A DNA stretch of 64,000 bases, taken from an uncultured Acetatifactor sp. GTDB taxonomy: Bacteria > Bacillota > Clostridia > Lachnospirales > Lachnospiraceae. Within the stretch, counting starts at the first letter, position 1; each line of letters opens with the position of its first letter. Positions 38,755-46,740 of the stretch are shown piece after piece. Both the position numbers and the translations under genes were made by a program. The notes beneath the pieces were generated by a model. It had not been told where the DNA came from and did no database searches. It worked only from the letters and a program-made list of their open reading frames with translations. The DNA lies in the NCBI GenBank assembly GCA_947631615.1, contig CANRLX010000004.1, forward strand, positions 23,658 through 87,657, in the 5' to 3' direction.

Positions 38755-39477
38755 ATGAAGATAGAAAAGGTAAATGAAAATCAGATCCGCTGCACGCTGA
38801 CCCGCGAGGATCTGGCGAGCCGTGAACTGAAGATCAGCGAGCTTGCATATGGAACCGAGAAGGCCAAAAACCTTTTCCGCGACATGATGCAGCAGGCAAA
38901 TTTTGAGTTTGGCTTTGAGGCGGAGGATATCCCGCTGATGATAGAGGCGATCCCCTTAAACTCCGAGTGCATCGTCCTGGTCATCACCAAGGTGGAGGAT
39001 CCCGAGGAGCTGGACACCCGCTTCTCCCGCTTTGCCCCCTCCGTCACGGAGGACAGTGACAGCGAGGAATATGAGGGGGACTCCCCCGACGAGATGCTGG
39101 ATTTGTTCCGCCGTCTCAAGGATCCCAGACGTCCCGCACCGGAGGCAGGAGCCGCTCCCGCCGCGCCGGAGCCGGAGGATAAAAACCGCACGCTGATGTT
39201 TACGATGGATTCCCTCCAGCAGGCAATGACCGTGGCCGCCATCACCGCGCCCAGGTTTCATGGGATCAGCGCGCTCTACAAGGACGATCGCCTCGGAAAC
39301 TATCTGCTCGTGCTCACCCAGGGCGAGGAGACCCGAGAGACCTTTGACCGCACCTGCAACATCATCTCCGAGTACGGAAGCCTCCGGCGCAGTCCCGCCG
39401 GCAGCCGCACCTATCTGGAGGAACATTTTGAGGCGCTGATCGCCGAAAATGCTCTGCAGGCCCTTTCCGGAGAATGA
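38755..39477 (+). CDS. mecA: Adaptor protein MecA
   Basis: This 240-residue ClpC adaptor presents substrate proteins for ClpCP degradation. The N-terminal domain starts MKIEKVNENQIRCTLTREDL and includes FRDMMQQANFEFGF. An acidic, proline- and alanine-rich linker (about 100-145) follows, and the C-terminal ClpC-binding domain (about 145-235) shows the pattern SLYKDD-like ALYKDDRLGNYLLVL. Its own promoter and terminator make it a single-gene unit. The start follows AGAAAGG. The linker is longer than in Bacillus MecA. Confidence 0.92.
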   Translation: MKIEKVNENQIRCTLTREDLASRELKISELAYGTEKAKNLFRDMMQQANFEFGFEAEDIPLMIEAIPLNSECIVLVITKVEDPEELDTRFSRFAPSVTEDSDSEEYEGDSPDEMLDLFRRLKDPRRPAPEAGAAPAAPEPEDKNRTLMFTMDSLQQAMTVAAITAPRFHGISALYKDDRLGNYLLVLTQGEETRETFDRTCNIISEYGSLRRSPAGSRTYLEEHFEALIAENALQALSGE

Positions 39478-39535
39478 AAAGCATATAGGCATATAAAGCG
39501 TGTAATAGAAAAATAATAGAAGAAGAAATAGAAAA

Positions 39536-39582
39536 AGAGCTGCCGCATCGTCCGGATCCCGGGGTGCGGCAGCTTCTTTTCT
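39536..39582 (+). terminator. Terminator of mecA
   Basis: GCTGCCGCA (39539-39547) and TGCGGCAGC (39565-39573) pair across a 17-base loop, then a TTCTTTTCT tract follows. It starts about 60 bases after the mecA stop. Confidence 0.85.
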
Positions 39583-39775
39583 CTCTTAGTTCTCTTTGTT
39601 CTTTCTTGGTTCTCTTTCCGTTCTTTCTTGGTTCTCTTTCCGTTCTCTCTTGGTTCTCTCTCAGCTCTTTCTTGGTTCTGTTTTGCTTCTCTTTTGGTTC
39701 TTTTCCAGTTCTTTCTTGGTTTTCTCTCAGTTTTCTCTCAGTTTTCTCTTGGTTCTTTCTCGGCTCTCCCTTTGG
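39583..39775. repeat. Pyrimidine-rich degenerate tandem repeat
   Basis: About 190 bases are built from GTTCTYTYTTG-like units of 10-13 bases, almost entirely C and T on the plus strand apart from spaced GG or G. The tract fills the gap between mecA and the convergent DUF1858 gene (39478-39801) and no gene is supported in it. Hydrophobic frames over it are low-complexity artefacts. Confidence 0.85.
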
Positions 39776-39801
39776 GCTTTTCAGAGACGGGCGCCGTCTC
39801 C

Positions 39802-39993
39802 TTACGCCTCCTCGATGGCCTTCATCAGCGCGTCGATGTCAATCCCGTGCACCGCGGCCGCCTCCTCCAGAGACTCCGCCTGAGATGCGGGGCATCCCAG
39901 ACAGTGCATTCCGGCATCCAACAGGATGGGAACCACATTGGGGTTTGCGTTCAGGATCTCTCCGATCGTCATATCCTTGGTTATTCCGCTCAT
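39802..39993 (-). CDS. DUF1858 small protein with CxxC motif
   Basis: This 63-residue protein begins [20 protein letters not shown] and has the DUF1858 signature [20 protein letters not shown] with Cys31 and Cys34. Homologous domains are often fused to redox or hybrid-cluster proteins and to metal-binding domains, but function is unknown. The ATG at 39993 follows AAAGGAG; the longer frame needs a GTG without a ribosome site. A near-consensus sigma-A promoter lies about 85 bases upstream. It is divergent from the pyruvate formate-lyase operon, and the two share a 319-base gap. Confidence 0.88.
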   Translation of the reverse strand: MSGITKDMTIGEILNANPNVVPILLDAGMHCLGCPASQAESLEEAAAVHGIDIDALMKAIEEA

Positions 39994-40075
39994 TTCGTTT
40001 CTCCTTTCCACCTATATGCCACATGCCACGCCCTGTCCCAAACGGACAAAACGCCACTCTTTTTCTTACCAGCCT

Positions 40076-40104
40076 AGTATAATACATTCCCGAAAATCTG
40101 ACAA
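40076..40104 (-). promoter_or_regulatory. Sigma-A promoter of the DUF1858 gene
   Basis: Minus strand TTGTCA (40104-40099), 17 bases, TATACT (40081-40076), each five of six. Confidence 0.75.
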
Positions 40105-40214
40105 GCTATTCTTCCCATAAAATAATTATAAAAAAATTCGTAAAAATTTTGAAAACTTTTTGTAAACACTTGGAAATACTGTGTTTTGTATAGAAAAAAG
40201 TACACGTTTCCACC

Positions 40215-40243
40215 TTGACTCTGAAACCACTTTTACATATAAT
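40215..40243 (+). promoter_or_regulatory. Strong sigma-A promoter of the pyruvate formate-lyase operon
   Basis: TTGACT (40215-40220), 17 bases, perfect TATAAT (40238-40243), 70 bases before the ATG. Apart from this and the divergent promoter the AT-rich gap 39994-40312 shows no further clear feature. Confidence 0.85.
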
Positions 40244-40312
40244 ATTCTTAAGAATTAGCGGCAGCAAAATCTCACAACTAATTCAAAATTTTAAGTAGGA
40301 GGCTATTTCAAA

Positions 40313-42352
40313 ATGAGAGACGAATGGAAAGATTTTGTACCCGGCAAATGGGACAAAGAAGTCAATGTCCGTGACTTCATCCAGAGAAACTATCATCCCT
40401 ACGACGGCGATGAGAGCTTCTTGGCAGGACCTACCCAGAACACCAAGGATCTGTGGGCACAGGTTCTGGATCTGCAGAAGCAGGAGAGAGAGGCCGGCGG
40501 TGTGCTTGACATGGACACCAAGGTGATTTCCACGATCACTTCCCACGGTCCCGGCTATCTGGACAAGAGCAAGGAGACCATCGTAGGTTTCCAGACCGAC
40601 AAGCCTTTCAAGCGTTCTCTTCAGCCTTACGGCGGTATTCGTATGGCAGAGAAGGCTTGCGCAGACAACGGCTACGAAGTGGACCCCGAGGTGAGCGAGT
40701 TCTTCACCATCCACAGAAAGACCCACAATGCAGGCTGCTTCGACGCATACACTCCTGAGATCAGAGCTTGCCGTTCTTCTCATATCATCACCGGTCTGCC
40801 GGATGCTTACGGCCGCGGACGTATCATTGGCGACTACCGCCGTGTGGCCCTGTACGGTATCGACAGACTGATCGAGGACAAAGAGGATCAGAAGGCTTCC
40901 ACCGGCCGCGTAATGACCGACGATGTGATCCGTCTCCGCGAGGAGCTGTCCGAGCAGATGACCGCACTGAAGATGATGAAAGAGATGGCTGCTTCTTACG
41001 GTTTTGATATTTCCAAGCCCGCTCAGAACGTTCAGGAAGCTATCCAGTGGACCTACTTCGGATACCTGTGCTCTGTAAAGGAGCAGAACGGTGCCGCAAT
41101 GTCCCTTGGACGTACCTCCACCTTCCTGGATATCTACGCAGAGAGAGACCTGGCAAACGGCACCTTCACCGAGGAGCAGATCCAAGAGTTCGTGGATCAC
41201 TTCATCATGAAGCTGCGCTGCGTAAAGTTTGCACGTACTCCCGAGTACAACCAGATCTTTGCCGGCGATCCCGTTTGGGTTACCGAGTCTCTGGGCGGTG
41301 TCGGCATCGACGGACGTCACATGGTTTCCAAGATGAGCTTCCGCTATCTGCACACCCTGGAGAACCTGGGCGCTTCTCCCGAGCCCAACCTGACCGTTCT
41401 CTGGTCCACCAGACTTCCTGAGAATTGGAAGAAGTACTGCGCAAAGATCTCCATCACCACTTCCTCCATCCAGTACGAGAACGACGATCTGATGAGAGTG
41501 GTTCACGGCGACGACTACGGTATCGCATGCTGCGTATCCTCCATGGTTATCGGTAAGGAAATGCAGTTCTTCGGCGCCCGCGCTAACGTGGCTAAGTGCC
41601 TGCTGTACGCTTTGAACGGCGGTATCGACGAGGTTACCAAGAAGCAGGTTGGTCCCAAGTACCGTCCTGTTGAGGGCGATGTCCTGGATTATGACGATGT
41701 ATACTCCAAGTTTATCGACATGCTGGAGTGGCAGGCAGACGTTTATGTAAACGCCCTGAACATCATCCACTATATGCACGACAAGTACTGCTATGAGAGA
41801 GCAGAGATGGCTCTTCATGACAGAGACGTTAAGCGCTACTTCGCTACCGGCGTTGCAGGTCTGTCCATCGTTGCAGACTCCCTCTCCGCTATCAAGTACG
41901 CTAAGGTTGAGGTTGTACGTGATGAGGACGGCGTGATCGTTGACTTCAAGACCACCGGCGACTTCCCGAAGTACGGCAACGATGACGACCGTGTTGACGA
42001 GATCGCTCAGGATGTGGTTCACAAGTTCATGACCGCTGTCAGAAGACACCACACCTACAGAAACGGTATTCCTACCACCTCCATCCTGACCATTACCTCC
42101 AACGTAACCTACGGTAAGGCTACCGGTAATACTCCCGATGGACGTAAGAAGGGCCAGCCTTTCGCTCCTGGCGCTAACCCGATGCACGGCCGCGATACTC
42201 ATGGTGCGGTAGCATCTCTGTCCTCCGTATCCAAGCTGCCTTTCAACGATGCACAGGACGGTATCTCCAATACCTTCACTATCATCCCCGGCGCTCTCGG
42301 AAAAGAGGATCAGGTATTTGCCGGAGATATCGAGCTGGATCTGAACAAATAA
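40313..42352 (+). CDS. pflB: Pyruvate formate-lyase, catalytic part lacking the glycyl-radical domain
   Basis: This 679-residue protein is a formate acetyltransferase: pyruvate plus CoA gives acetyl-CoA and formate. The active-site pair Cys406-Cys407 is intact in [20 protein letters not shown]. It stops after [20 protein letters not shown], just where E. coli PflB (760 residues) would continue into its radical domain, so the RVSGY glycine loop is missing from this chain. That loop is encoded by a separate gene at 42600-42845. AGGAGG precedes the ATG and codon choice looks like a highly expressed gene. The stop is followed by new ribosome sites, so it is not a simple sequencing frameshift. Confidence 0.95.
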   Translation: MRDEWKDFVPGKWDKEVNVRDFIQRNYHPYDGDESFLAGPTQNTKDLWAQVLDLQKQEREAGGVLDMDTKVISTITSHGPGYLDKSKETIVGFQTDKPFKRSLQPYGGIRMAEKACADNGYEVDPEVSEFFTIHRKTHNAGCFDAYTPEIRACRSSHIITGLPDAYGRGRIIGDYRRVALYGIDRLIEDKEDQKASTGRVMTDDVIRLREELSEQMTALKMMKEMAASYGFDISKPAQNVQEAIQWTYFGYLCSVKEQNGAAMSLGRTSTFLDIYAERDLANGTFTEEQIQEFVDHFIMKLRCVKFARTPEYNQIFAGDPVWVTESLGGVGIDGRHMVSKMSFRYLHTLENLGASPEPNLTVLWSTRLPENWKKYCAKISITTSSIQYENDDLMRVVHGDDYGIACCVSSMVIGKEMQFFGARANVAKCLLYALNGGIDEVTKKQVGPKYRPVEGDVLDYDDVYSKFIDMLEWQADVYVNALNIIHYMHDKYCYERAEMALHDRDVKRYFATGVAGLSIVADSLSAIKYAKVEVVRDEDGVIVDFKTTGDFPKYGNDDDRVDEIAQDVVHKFMTAVRRHHTYRNGIPTTSILTITSNVTYGKATGNTPDGRKKGQPFAPGANPMHGRDTHGAVASLSSVSKLPFNDAQDGISNTFTIIPGALGKEDQVFAGDIELDLNK

Positions 42353-42373
42353 GTTTAAGAGGAGGAATACACG

Positions 42374-42574
42374 ATGGACGAGAAGACAATGATTGACGAC
42401 CTTGTAAAGATGCTGGATTCCGGCATGACGAACGGCGTCGGCCACGTAAATGTCGACACGGAGGCAGGTAAGCAGTCAAAGAACGTTCAGACAATGGGCT
42501 GCACGGATTGTTCCAGAACACCGTTGGCCTGCAGTGTACCCACTCTTCACGAAGGCTTAGACGATTATCAATAA
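42374..42574 (+). CDS. 66-residue protein resembling a broken glycyl-radical domain, with a cysteine motif
   Basis: Preceded by a perfect AGAGGAGGA, this ORF reads [20 protein letters not shown] in its N-terminus. The segment [19 protein letters not shown] aligns with [19 protein letters not shown] of the next gene, so it seems to be a partial duplicate of the radical domain. The C-terminal half is different: [20 protein letters not shown], with Cys43, Cys46 and Cys53, and contains no RVSGY glycine. Function unknown. A regulatory, redox-sensing or assembly role with the lyase is inference. It is separated from pflB by 21 bases and from the next ORF by 25 bases. Confidence 0.8.
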   Translation: MDEKTMIDDLVKMLDSGMTNGVGHVNVDTEAGKQSKNVQTMGCTDCSRTPLACSVPTLHEGLDDYQ

Positions 42575-42599
42575 AAAAAATTATAGGAGGAAAAAAACT

Positions 42600-42845
42600 A
42601 TGGCAGAAGCAAATGCAACACAGGTAAACAACCTGGTAAACTTATTGGATGGTTACGCAACCAAGGGCGGCCATCACCTGAACGTAAACGTTCTGAACAG
42701 AGATACTCTTCTGGACGCTCAGAAGCATCCTGAAAACTATCCGCAGCTTACTATCCGCGTATCCGGATATGCGGTAAACTTCATCAAGCTGACTCCTGAA
42801 CAGCAGGCAGACGTTATCTCCCGTACTTTCCACGAGAGCGTTTAA
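42600..42845 (+). CDS. Separate glycyl-radical domain subunit of pyruvate formate-lyase
   Basis: This 81-residue protein matches the C-terminal domain of E. coli PflB from its NLAGLMDGYF segment to the end. Gly56 in [11 protein letters not shown] is the radical residue, and the tail [18 protein letters not shown] is typical. It is similar in size and content to GrcA/YfiD, the spare radical domain that rescues oxygen-damaged lyase in E. coli, but here it is the only copy seen next to a lyase that lacks its own. AGGAGG lies 8 bases before the ATG. I infer that the active enzyme is a two-chain complex, charged by PflA. Confidence 0.93.
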   Translation: MAEANATQVNNLVNLLDGYATKGGHHLNVNVLNRDTLLDAQKHPENYPQLTIRVSGYAVNFIKLTPEQQADVISRTFHESV

Positions 42846-42875
42846 TCCGCGGAGGAACAGTCACCAATGATAAGA

Positions 42876-42907
42876 AACCCAGGAGGATTTTTCCTTCTGG
42901 GTTTTTT
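42876..42907 (+). terminator. Hairpin terminator between the radical subunit and pflA
   Basis: A 12-bp stem (42876-42887 with 42892-42903, one GU pair) around TTTT is followed by six T. It should reduce read-through into pflA, giving the activase at a lower level than the lyase. Confidence 0.9.
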
Positions 42908-42944
42908 ATGAAACGAGGCATCATCTGAGAAAGGAAGAAAAACT

Positions 42945-43712
42945 ATGCAAGGCAGAATACACTCTCTGGAAAGCTTTGGCACGGTGGACGGCCCCGGCAC
43001 ACGCTTCGTGGTGTTCGTACAGGGCTGCCCCATGAGATGCGCCTACTGCCATAATCCGGACACCTGGGAGATGAACGGCGGCACGCTGATGGAGCCCGCC
43101 GAGATCATTGAGCAGTATGAACGCAACGTGAGCTTTTACAAGGACGGCGGGATCACGGTCACCGGAGGCGAGCCTCTGATGCAGATTGATTTTTTGATCG
43201 ACCTGTTCACCCAGGCAAAGCAAAAGAATATCCACACCTGCATCGATACCTCCGGCATCGCTTTCAATCCGGACAACGCTCCGCTGATGGAAAAAATGGA
43301 CAAGCTGATGACCCTGACCAACCTTGTGATGCTTGACATCAAGCACATTGACCCCGAGAAGCACAAGGATCTGACCTCACAGCCCAACGAGAATATCCTG
43401 AAATTTGCCGCCTATCTGAATGAAAAAAATGTGGACATGTGGATACGGCATGTGATCGTGCCGGGTATCACGGACGATGACAAATATCTCTTCGAGCTGG
43501 GCTACTTTATCGGCCAATTCCACAATCTGAAGGCGTTGGACGCTCTGCCCTACCATACCATGGGAAAGCCAAAGTATGAGAAGCTGGGCATGAAATACCG
43601 GCTGGAGGGCGTAGAAGCTCTGAACAAGGATGTTCTCTTAAAGAAAAAGGCGGTTATTCTGGACGGGATCCGCAAGAGGCGCGCCGAGATGGAAGCCTCT
43701 CGGCAGGAATAA
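42945..43712 (+). CDS. pflA: Pyruvate formate-lyase activating enzyme
   Basis: This 255-residue radical-SAM enzyme abstracts a hydrogen from the glycine of pyruvate formate-lyase. The iron-sulfur motif CPMRCAYC is at Cys28, Cys32 and Cys35, followed by HNPDTW, and VTGGEPLMQ and DIKHIDPEKH are further PflA signatures. AAAGGAAG precedes the ATG. It must recognise the free 81-residue radical subunit here rather than a domain of a large protein. A terminator lies between it and that subunit. The C-terminus (ILDGIRKRRAEMEAS) is somewhat longer than in E. coli. Confidence 0.96.
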   Translation: MQGRIHSLESFGTVDGPGTRFVVFVQGCPMRCAYCHNPDTWEMNGGTLMEPAEIIEQYERNVSFYKDGGITVTGGEPLMQIDFLIDLFTQAKQKNIHTCIDTSGIAFNPDNAPLMEKMDKLMTLTNLVMLDIKHIDPEKHKDLTSQPNENILKFAAYLNEKNVDMWIRHVIVPGITDDDKYLFELGYFIGQFHNLKALDALPYHTMGKPKYEKLGMKYRLEGVEALNKDVLLKKKAVILDGIRKRRAEMEASRQE

Positions 43713-43800
43713 AAAGTTTTATTTAGTGCTTGTATTCAACCGCTATTTATATTACAATAGAACAAAGGATTTACTATACGCTTTAAGGAGGATTTGGATT

Positions 43801-43971
43801 ATGGCATATGTAATTGGTGATGCTTGTGTAGCTTGCGGCGCATGTGAGGCAGCCTGCCCTGTCGGAGCAATCAGCATGGGCGACGGCAAGTTTGAGATCG
43901 ATCCCGACAAGTGCATTAGCTGCGGCTCCTGCGCAGGCGGCTGTCCTGTTGGCGCGATCTCCGAGGGTTAA
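43801..43971 (+). CDS. 2[4Fe-4S] ferredoxin
   Basis: This 56-residue clostridial-type ferredoxin has two CxxCxxCxxxCP motifs: Cys9, 12, 15, 19 and Cys38, 41, 44, 48. An in-frame extension upstream is not coding; the ATG at 43801 follows TTAAGGAGG. A likely -10 TACAAT (43753-43758) lies upstream, so it may be made separately from pflA. It can give low-potential electrons to hydrogenase, Rnf, or the PflA radical-SAM cluster; the last is inference from position. A strong terminator follows. Confidence 0.95.
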   Translation: MAYVIGDACVACGACEAACPVGAISMGDGKFEIDPDKCISCGSCAGGCPVGAISEG

Positions 43972-43999
43972 ATTTCGAGAGCTCAAATGAGGTATGAAA

Positions 44000-44029
44000 G
44001 GCATTTCAGAAAATGAAATGCCTTTTTTT
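44000..44029. terminator. Bidirectional terminator after the ferredoxin gene
   Basis: GGCATTTCA and TGAAATGCC pair around GAAAA, with seven T on the plus side and a short T run on the minus side. It overlaps the end of the convergent MerR-like gene. Confidence 0.9.
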
Positions 44030-44713
44030 CTTGCGGGTGTTCAGCTCAATGGTTTTGTCCTCCTCCGCCTGCTTTTCCTTTTTGACGGCACGCTTTATTT
44101 TTCGGGATGCGCTTTTGGAGCGCAAAAGCTCGTCCATTTTCTTATAGTACTCCTCGCTTCTTTGCTCCTGCTTGCGTTCCCGCTCCTCCTCCCGTTCCTC
44201 CTGGGCCCGAAACTGGTAATCCAGCTCCTTCACCACGCTCTCACGGATCTCACGGCACAGATCCGTGTTGTTTTCCTGCAGAGTCTCCCTTATCAGCTGC
44301 TGCAAAAGCCACTGCAGCCGCTTGGACTTCTCCTCTCTCTCTGCCGGAACCACCTCGGCGTCCGCCGGCCGGCTCGCCACGATATTGATGGCCATAACGC
44401 TGTCGTCCGCTGCGCTCCCCCGCACGTCCGCCTTTTTTGACACTGTCTGTTCTCTCATCCCGTCCTCTCCCTCCTGCGGCAGCACATCCAGTCTCCCGTC
44501 CTTTAAGATCATTTTGATTGCCTTCAACTGCAGTCCCCTCTCTTTCATACCCTTAATCTGTTTAAAGCGTTCCACGTCCTCCTCCGTATAGTAGCGGTGG
44601 CCCAGCTCGTTCCGCTTGATGGGAAGATGCAGCTCCTCCTCCCAATATCGCAGCACATGACTCTCCACCTTCACCTCCTTGGCAGCGTCGGAAATCAACA
44701 GGTACTCACTCAT
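44006..44713 (-). CDS. MerR-like HTH protein with coiled coil (RacA-like layout)
   Basis: This 235-residue protein has an N-terminal MerR-type winged helix (MSEYLLISDAAKEVKVESHV, then LRYWEEELHLPIKRNELGHR), a variable linker (about 85-125), and a charged coiled coil (about 125-200), ending in a very basic tail. No effector domain is seen. The layout is like RacA and other chromosome-anchoring or DUF3967 proteins, though function is not proven. GAGAAAGGAG precedes the ATG. It lies downstream of dnaB, after the dnaB terminator, on the same strand. Confidence 0.85.
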   Translation of the reverse strand: MSEYLLISDAAKEVKVESHVLRYWEEELHLPIKRNELGHRYYTEEDVERFKQIKGMKERGLQLKAIKMILKDGRLDVLPQEGEDGMREQTVSKKADVRGSAADDSVMAINIVASRPADAEVVPAEREEKSKRLQWLLQQLIRETLQENNTDLCREIRESVVKELDYQFRAQEEREEERERKQEQRSEEYYKKMDELLRSKSASRKIKRAVKKEKQAEEDKTIELNTRKKKRHFIF

Positions 44714-44795
44714 AATCTTTCTCCTTTCTCATAAGACATAGCGTCAAAGTGTACCGAAAAGCAGTATTGCAAAGCAGTAAGCAAAAGACAGTAAG

Positions 44796-44835
44796 CAAAA
44801 AGAGAACGCATGTGAAACTCCACACGTTCTCTTTT
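44796..44835 (-). terminator. Terminator of the gdpP-rplI-dnaB operon
   Basis: GAGAACG and CGTTCTC pair with an inner TGTG/CACA stem and T runs on both sides. It lies about 45 bases after the dnaB stop. Confidence 0.85.
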
Positions 44836-44881
44836 GTAGGTATCTTCAATTTTCCTTCCGGACAGGAACCGGACCGTGCGC

Positions 44882-46231
44882 TTAATCCCGCCGATACCGC
44901 TCCAGATTTGCAAATTTGGTGTACTCCGGCAGCCAGGCCAGCTCCACCGTTCCGATAGGGCCGTTTCTCTGCTTTGCTATGATGATCTCGGAAACACCCT
45001 TTTTATCGCTGTCGTGATTGTAATACTCATCACGGTAGATAAACATCACAACGTCGGCATCCTGCTCGATGGCGCCGGACTCACGCAGATCGGACAGCAT
45101 CGGCCTGTGATCCGGCCTCTGCTCCACCGCGCGGGACAGCTGAGACAGCGCCAGAACCGGCACATTCAGCTCTCTCGCCAGGGCCTTCAGGGAACGGGAA
45201 ATATCCGATATCTCCTGCTGCCTGGAATCCACACGGCCGGAGCCGGTCATCAGCTGCAAATAGTCGATAATGACCATCGACAGCTCATTCTCCAGCTTCA
45301 GCTTCCTGCATTTGGAGCGAAGCTCCGAGACGGTAATCCCCGGCGTATCGTCGATCATCAGACGGGACTTTCCTATGACACCCGCGCTCTCGATCAGCCG
45401 CTCCCACTCCTGGTCATTCAGCTGACCGGTGCGCAGCTTCTGCGCATCCACGCTGGACTCCAGGGCAAACATACGGTTGATCAGCTGTTCCTTGCTCATC
45501 TCAAGGCTGAAGATGACCACCGATTTTTTCTGCTTAAACGCCACATGCTGGGCAATGTTGAGCACAAAAGCCGTCTTTCCCATGGAGGGTCTCGCCGCGA
45601 TCAGCACCAGATCGGAGGGCTGCATCCCCGCCGTCCGGTAATCCAGATCCGTAAAACCGGTGGCGATACCCGTCACATTCCCCTTGTTGCGGGATGCCGC
45701 TTCGATCCGGTCCATAGCGTTCATGACCACCTGGCGGATCGGGGTAAAATCGTTGGTGTTGCGCTTCTGCACAAGCTGAAAAACCCGTTTCTCCGTATCC
45801 TCCAGAATAAATTCCAGATTCTCCTTGCCAACATAACAGGTGTTAGCAATTTCCTCATTCAGGCGGATCAGCTTGCGGAGGGTGGATTTCTCCGCCACAA
45901 TGGCAGCGTAATACTTAATGTTGGCGGAGGTGGGCACCGCGGTGATCAGATCCCTCACAAACTCCAGGCTGCTCACCTCCGGAGGGACGTCCTTCTCCCG
46001 CAGACGATCCTGCAGGGTGACCAGATCCACCGGTTTTCCTTCATTGTTGAGCTCCACCATCGTCTGAAACAGCGTACCGTACTGCCTGTTGTAAAAATCT
46101 TCCTCGGACACCAACTCGGATGCCACCACAATGGCCTCCCTGTCCATGATCATGGAACCGATTACCGACTGCTCCGCTTCCAGGCTGTGAGGGGGAATCC
46201 TCTTTATCACATTTTCATCCATAGCCGGCAT
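44882..46231 (-). CDS. dnaB: Replicative DNA helicase
   Basis: This 449-residue hexameric helicase unwinds DNA ahead of the fork. An N-terminal DnaG-interacting domain (IPPHSLEAEQSVIGSMIMDR) is followed by the RecA-like motor with Walker A ARPSMGKTAF near residue 215, SLEMSKEQL, and IIDYLQLM as Walker B. The start at 46231 follows GAGGGAAGGG; an ATG three codons later is also possible. It lies 21 bases after rplI. Its likely loader DnaI and the DnaD protein are also in this window. No intein is present. Confidence 0.97.
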   Translation of the reverse strand: MPAMDENVIKRIPPHSLEAEQSVIGSMIMDREAIVVASELVSEEDFYNRQYGTLFQTMVELNNEGKPVDLVTLQDRLREKDVPPEVSSLEFVRDLITAVPTSANIKYYAAIVAEKSTLRKLIRLNEEIANTCYVGKENLEFILEDTEKRVFQLVQKRNTNDFTPIRQVVMNAMDRIEAASRNKGNVTGIATGFTDLDYRTAGMQPSDLVLIAARPSMGKTAFVLNIAQHVAFKQKKSVVIFSLEMSKEQLINRMFALESSVDAQKLRTGQLNDQEWERLIESAGVIGKSRLMIDDTPGITVSELRSKCRKLKLENELSMVIIDYLQLMTGSGRVDSRQQEISDISRSLKALARELNVPVLALSQLSRAVEQRPDHRPMLSDLRESGAIEQDADVVMFIYRDEYYNHDSDKKGVSEIIIAKQRNGPIGTVELAWLPEYTKFANLERYRRD

Positions 46232-46252
46232 ACGTCAATTACACCCTTCCCT

Positions 46253-46699
46253 CTATGCTTCCACAACTTTCACATGAAGCTTGCCCGTCACCTGCGGGTG
46301 AAGCTTGACCGACACCTCGTAGGAGCCGAAATTTTTCAGGCTCTCGGGAAGCTGGATCTTCTTCTTATCAATCTCCAGATTGTGCTGCTCCTGGAAGGCA
46401 GCGGCGATCTCCTTGGTAGATACGGAGCCAAATGTCCTGCCGCCCTCTCCGGCTTTGATCCTGACCGTCACCTGCTTGTCCTCCAACTCCCTGGCCATAG
46501 CTTTGGCAGCGTCCAGCTGCTCCTGGGCGATCTTGGCCTCGTTTGCCTTCTGGAGTTTTAGGTCGTTCATGTTCTTAGCGGTAGCCTCCACGCCGATCTT
46601 CTTCGGCAGGATGTAGTTTCTTGCATATCCGTCGCTCGCCTCGATGATATCGCCCTTCCTGCCAAGCTTTTTCTCGTCCTGTAACAAAATGATCTTCAT
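46253..46699 (-). CDS. rplI: 50S ribosomal protein L9
   Basis: This 148-residue protein has the N-terminal rRNA-binding domain (MKIILLQDEKKLGRKGDIIE with GYARNYILPKK), a central long helix (about 41-74) and a C-terminal domain with FGSVSTKEIAAAF. Length is normal. AAGGAAG-type ribosome site precedes the ATG. It sits between gdpP (41-base gap) and dnaB (21-base gap), a conserved order in Firmicutes. Confidence 0.97.
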   Translation of the reverse strand: MKIILLQDEKKLGRKGDIIEASDGYARNYILPKKIGVEATAKNMNDLKLQKANEAKIAQEQLDAAKAMARELEDKQVTVRIKAGEGGRTFGSVSTKEIAAAFQEQHNLEIDKKKIQLPESLKNFGSYEVSVKLHPQVTGKLHVKVVEA

Positions 46700-46740
46700 A
46701 CGGTTTGATCCTTCCTTCTATCAATAAAACTACAATAAAA

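Noticed and set aside
39564-40082. Serine/leucine/phenylalanine-rich ORFs over the pyrimidine tract
   Set aside because: They are translations of a low-complexity repeat without ribosome sites and differ in every frame.
40283-42445. 720-codon open frame antisense to pflB
   Set aside because: It mirrors the highly biased codons of pflB and has no ribosome site or family resemblance; the plus-strand protein is certain.
42352-42600. Split of pyruvate formate-lyase as a sequencing frameshift
   Set aside because: Two separate ribosome sites, two clean start codons, and an intervening duplicated half-domain cannot come from one base error.
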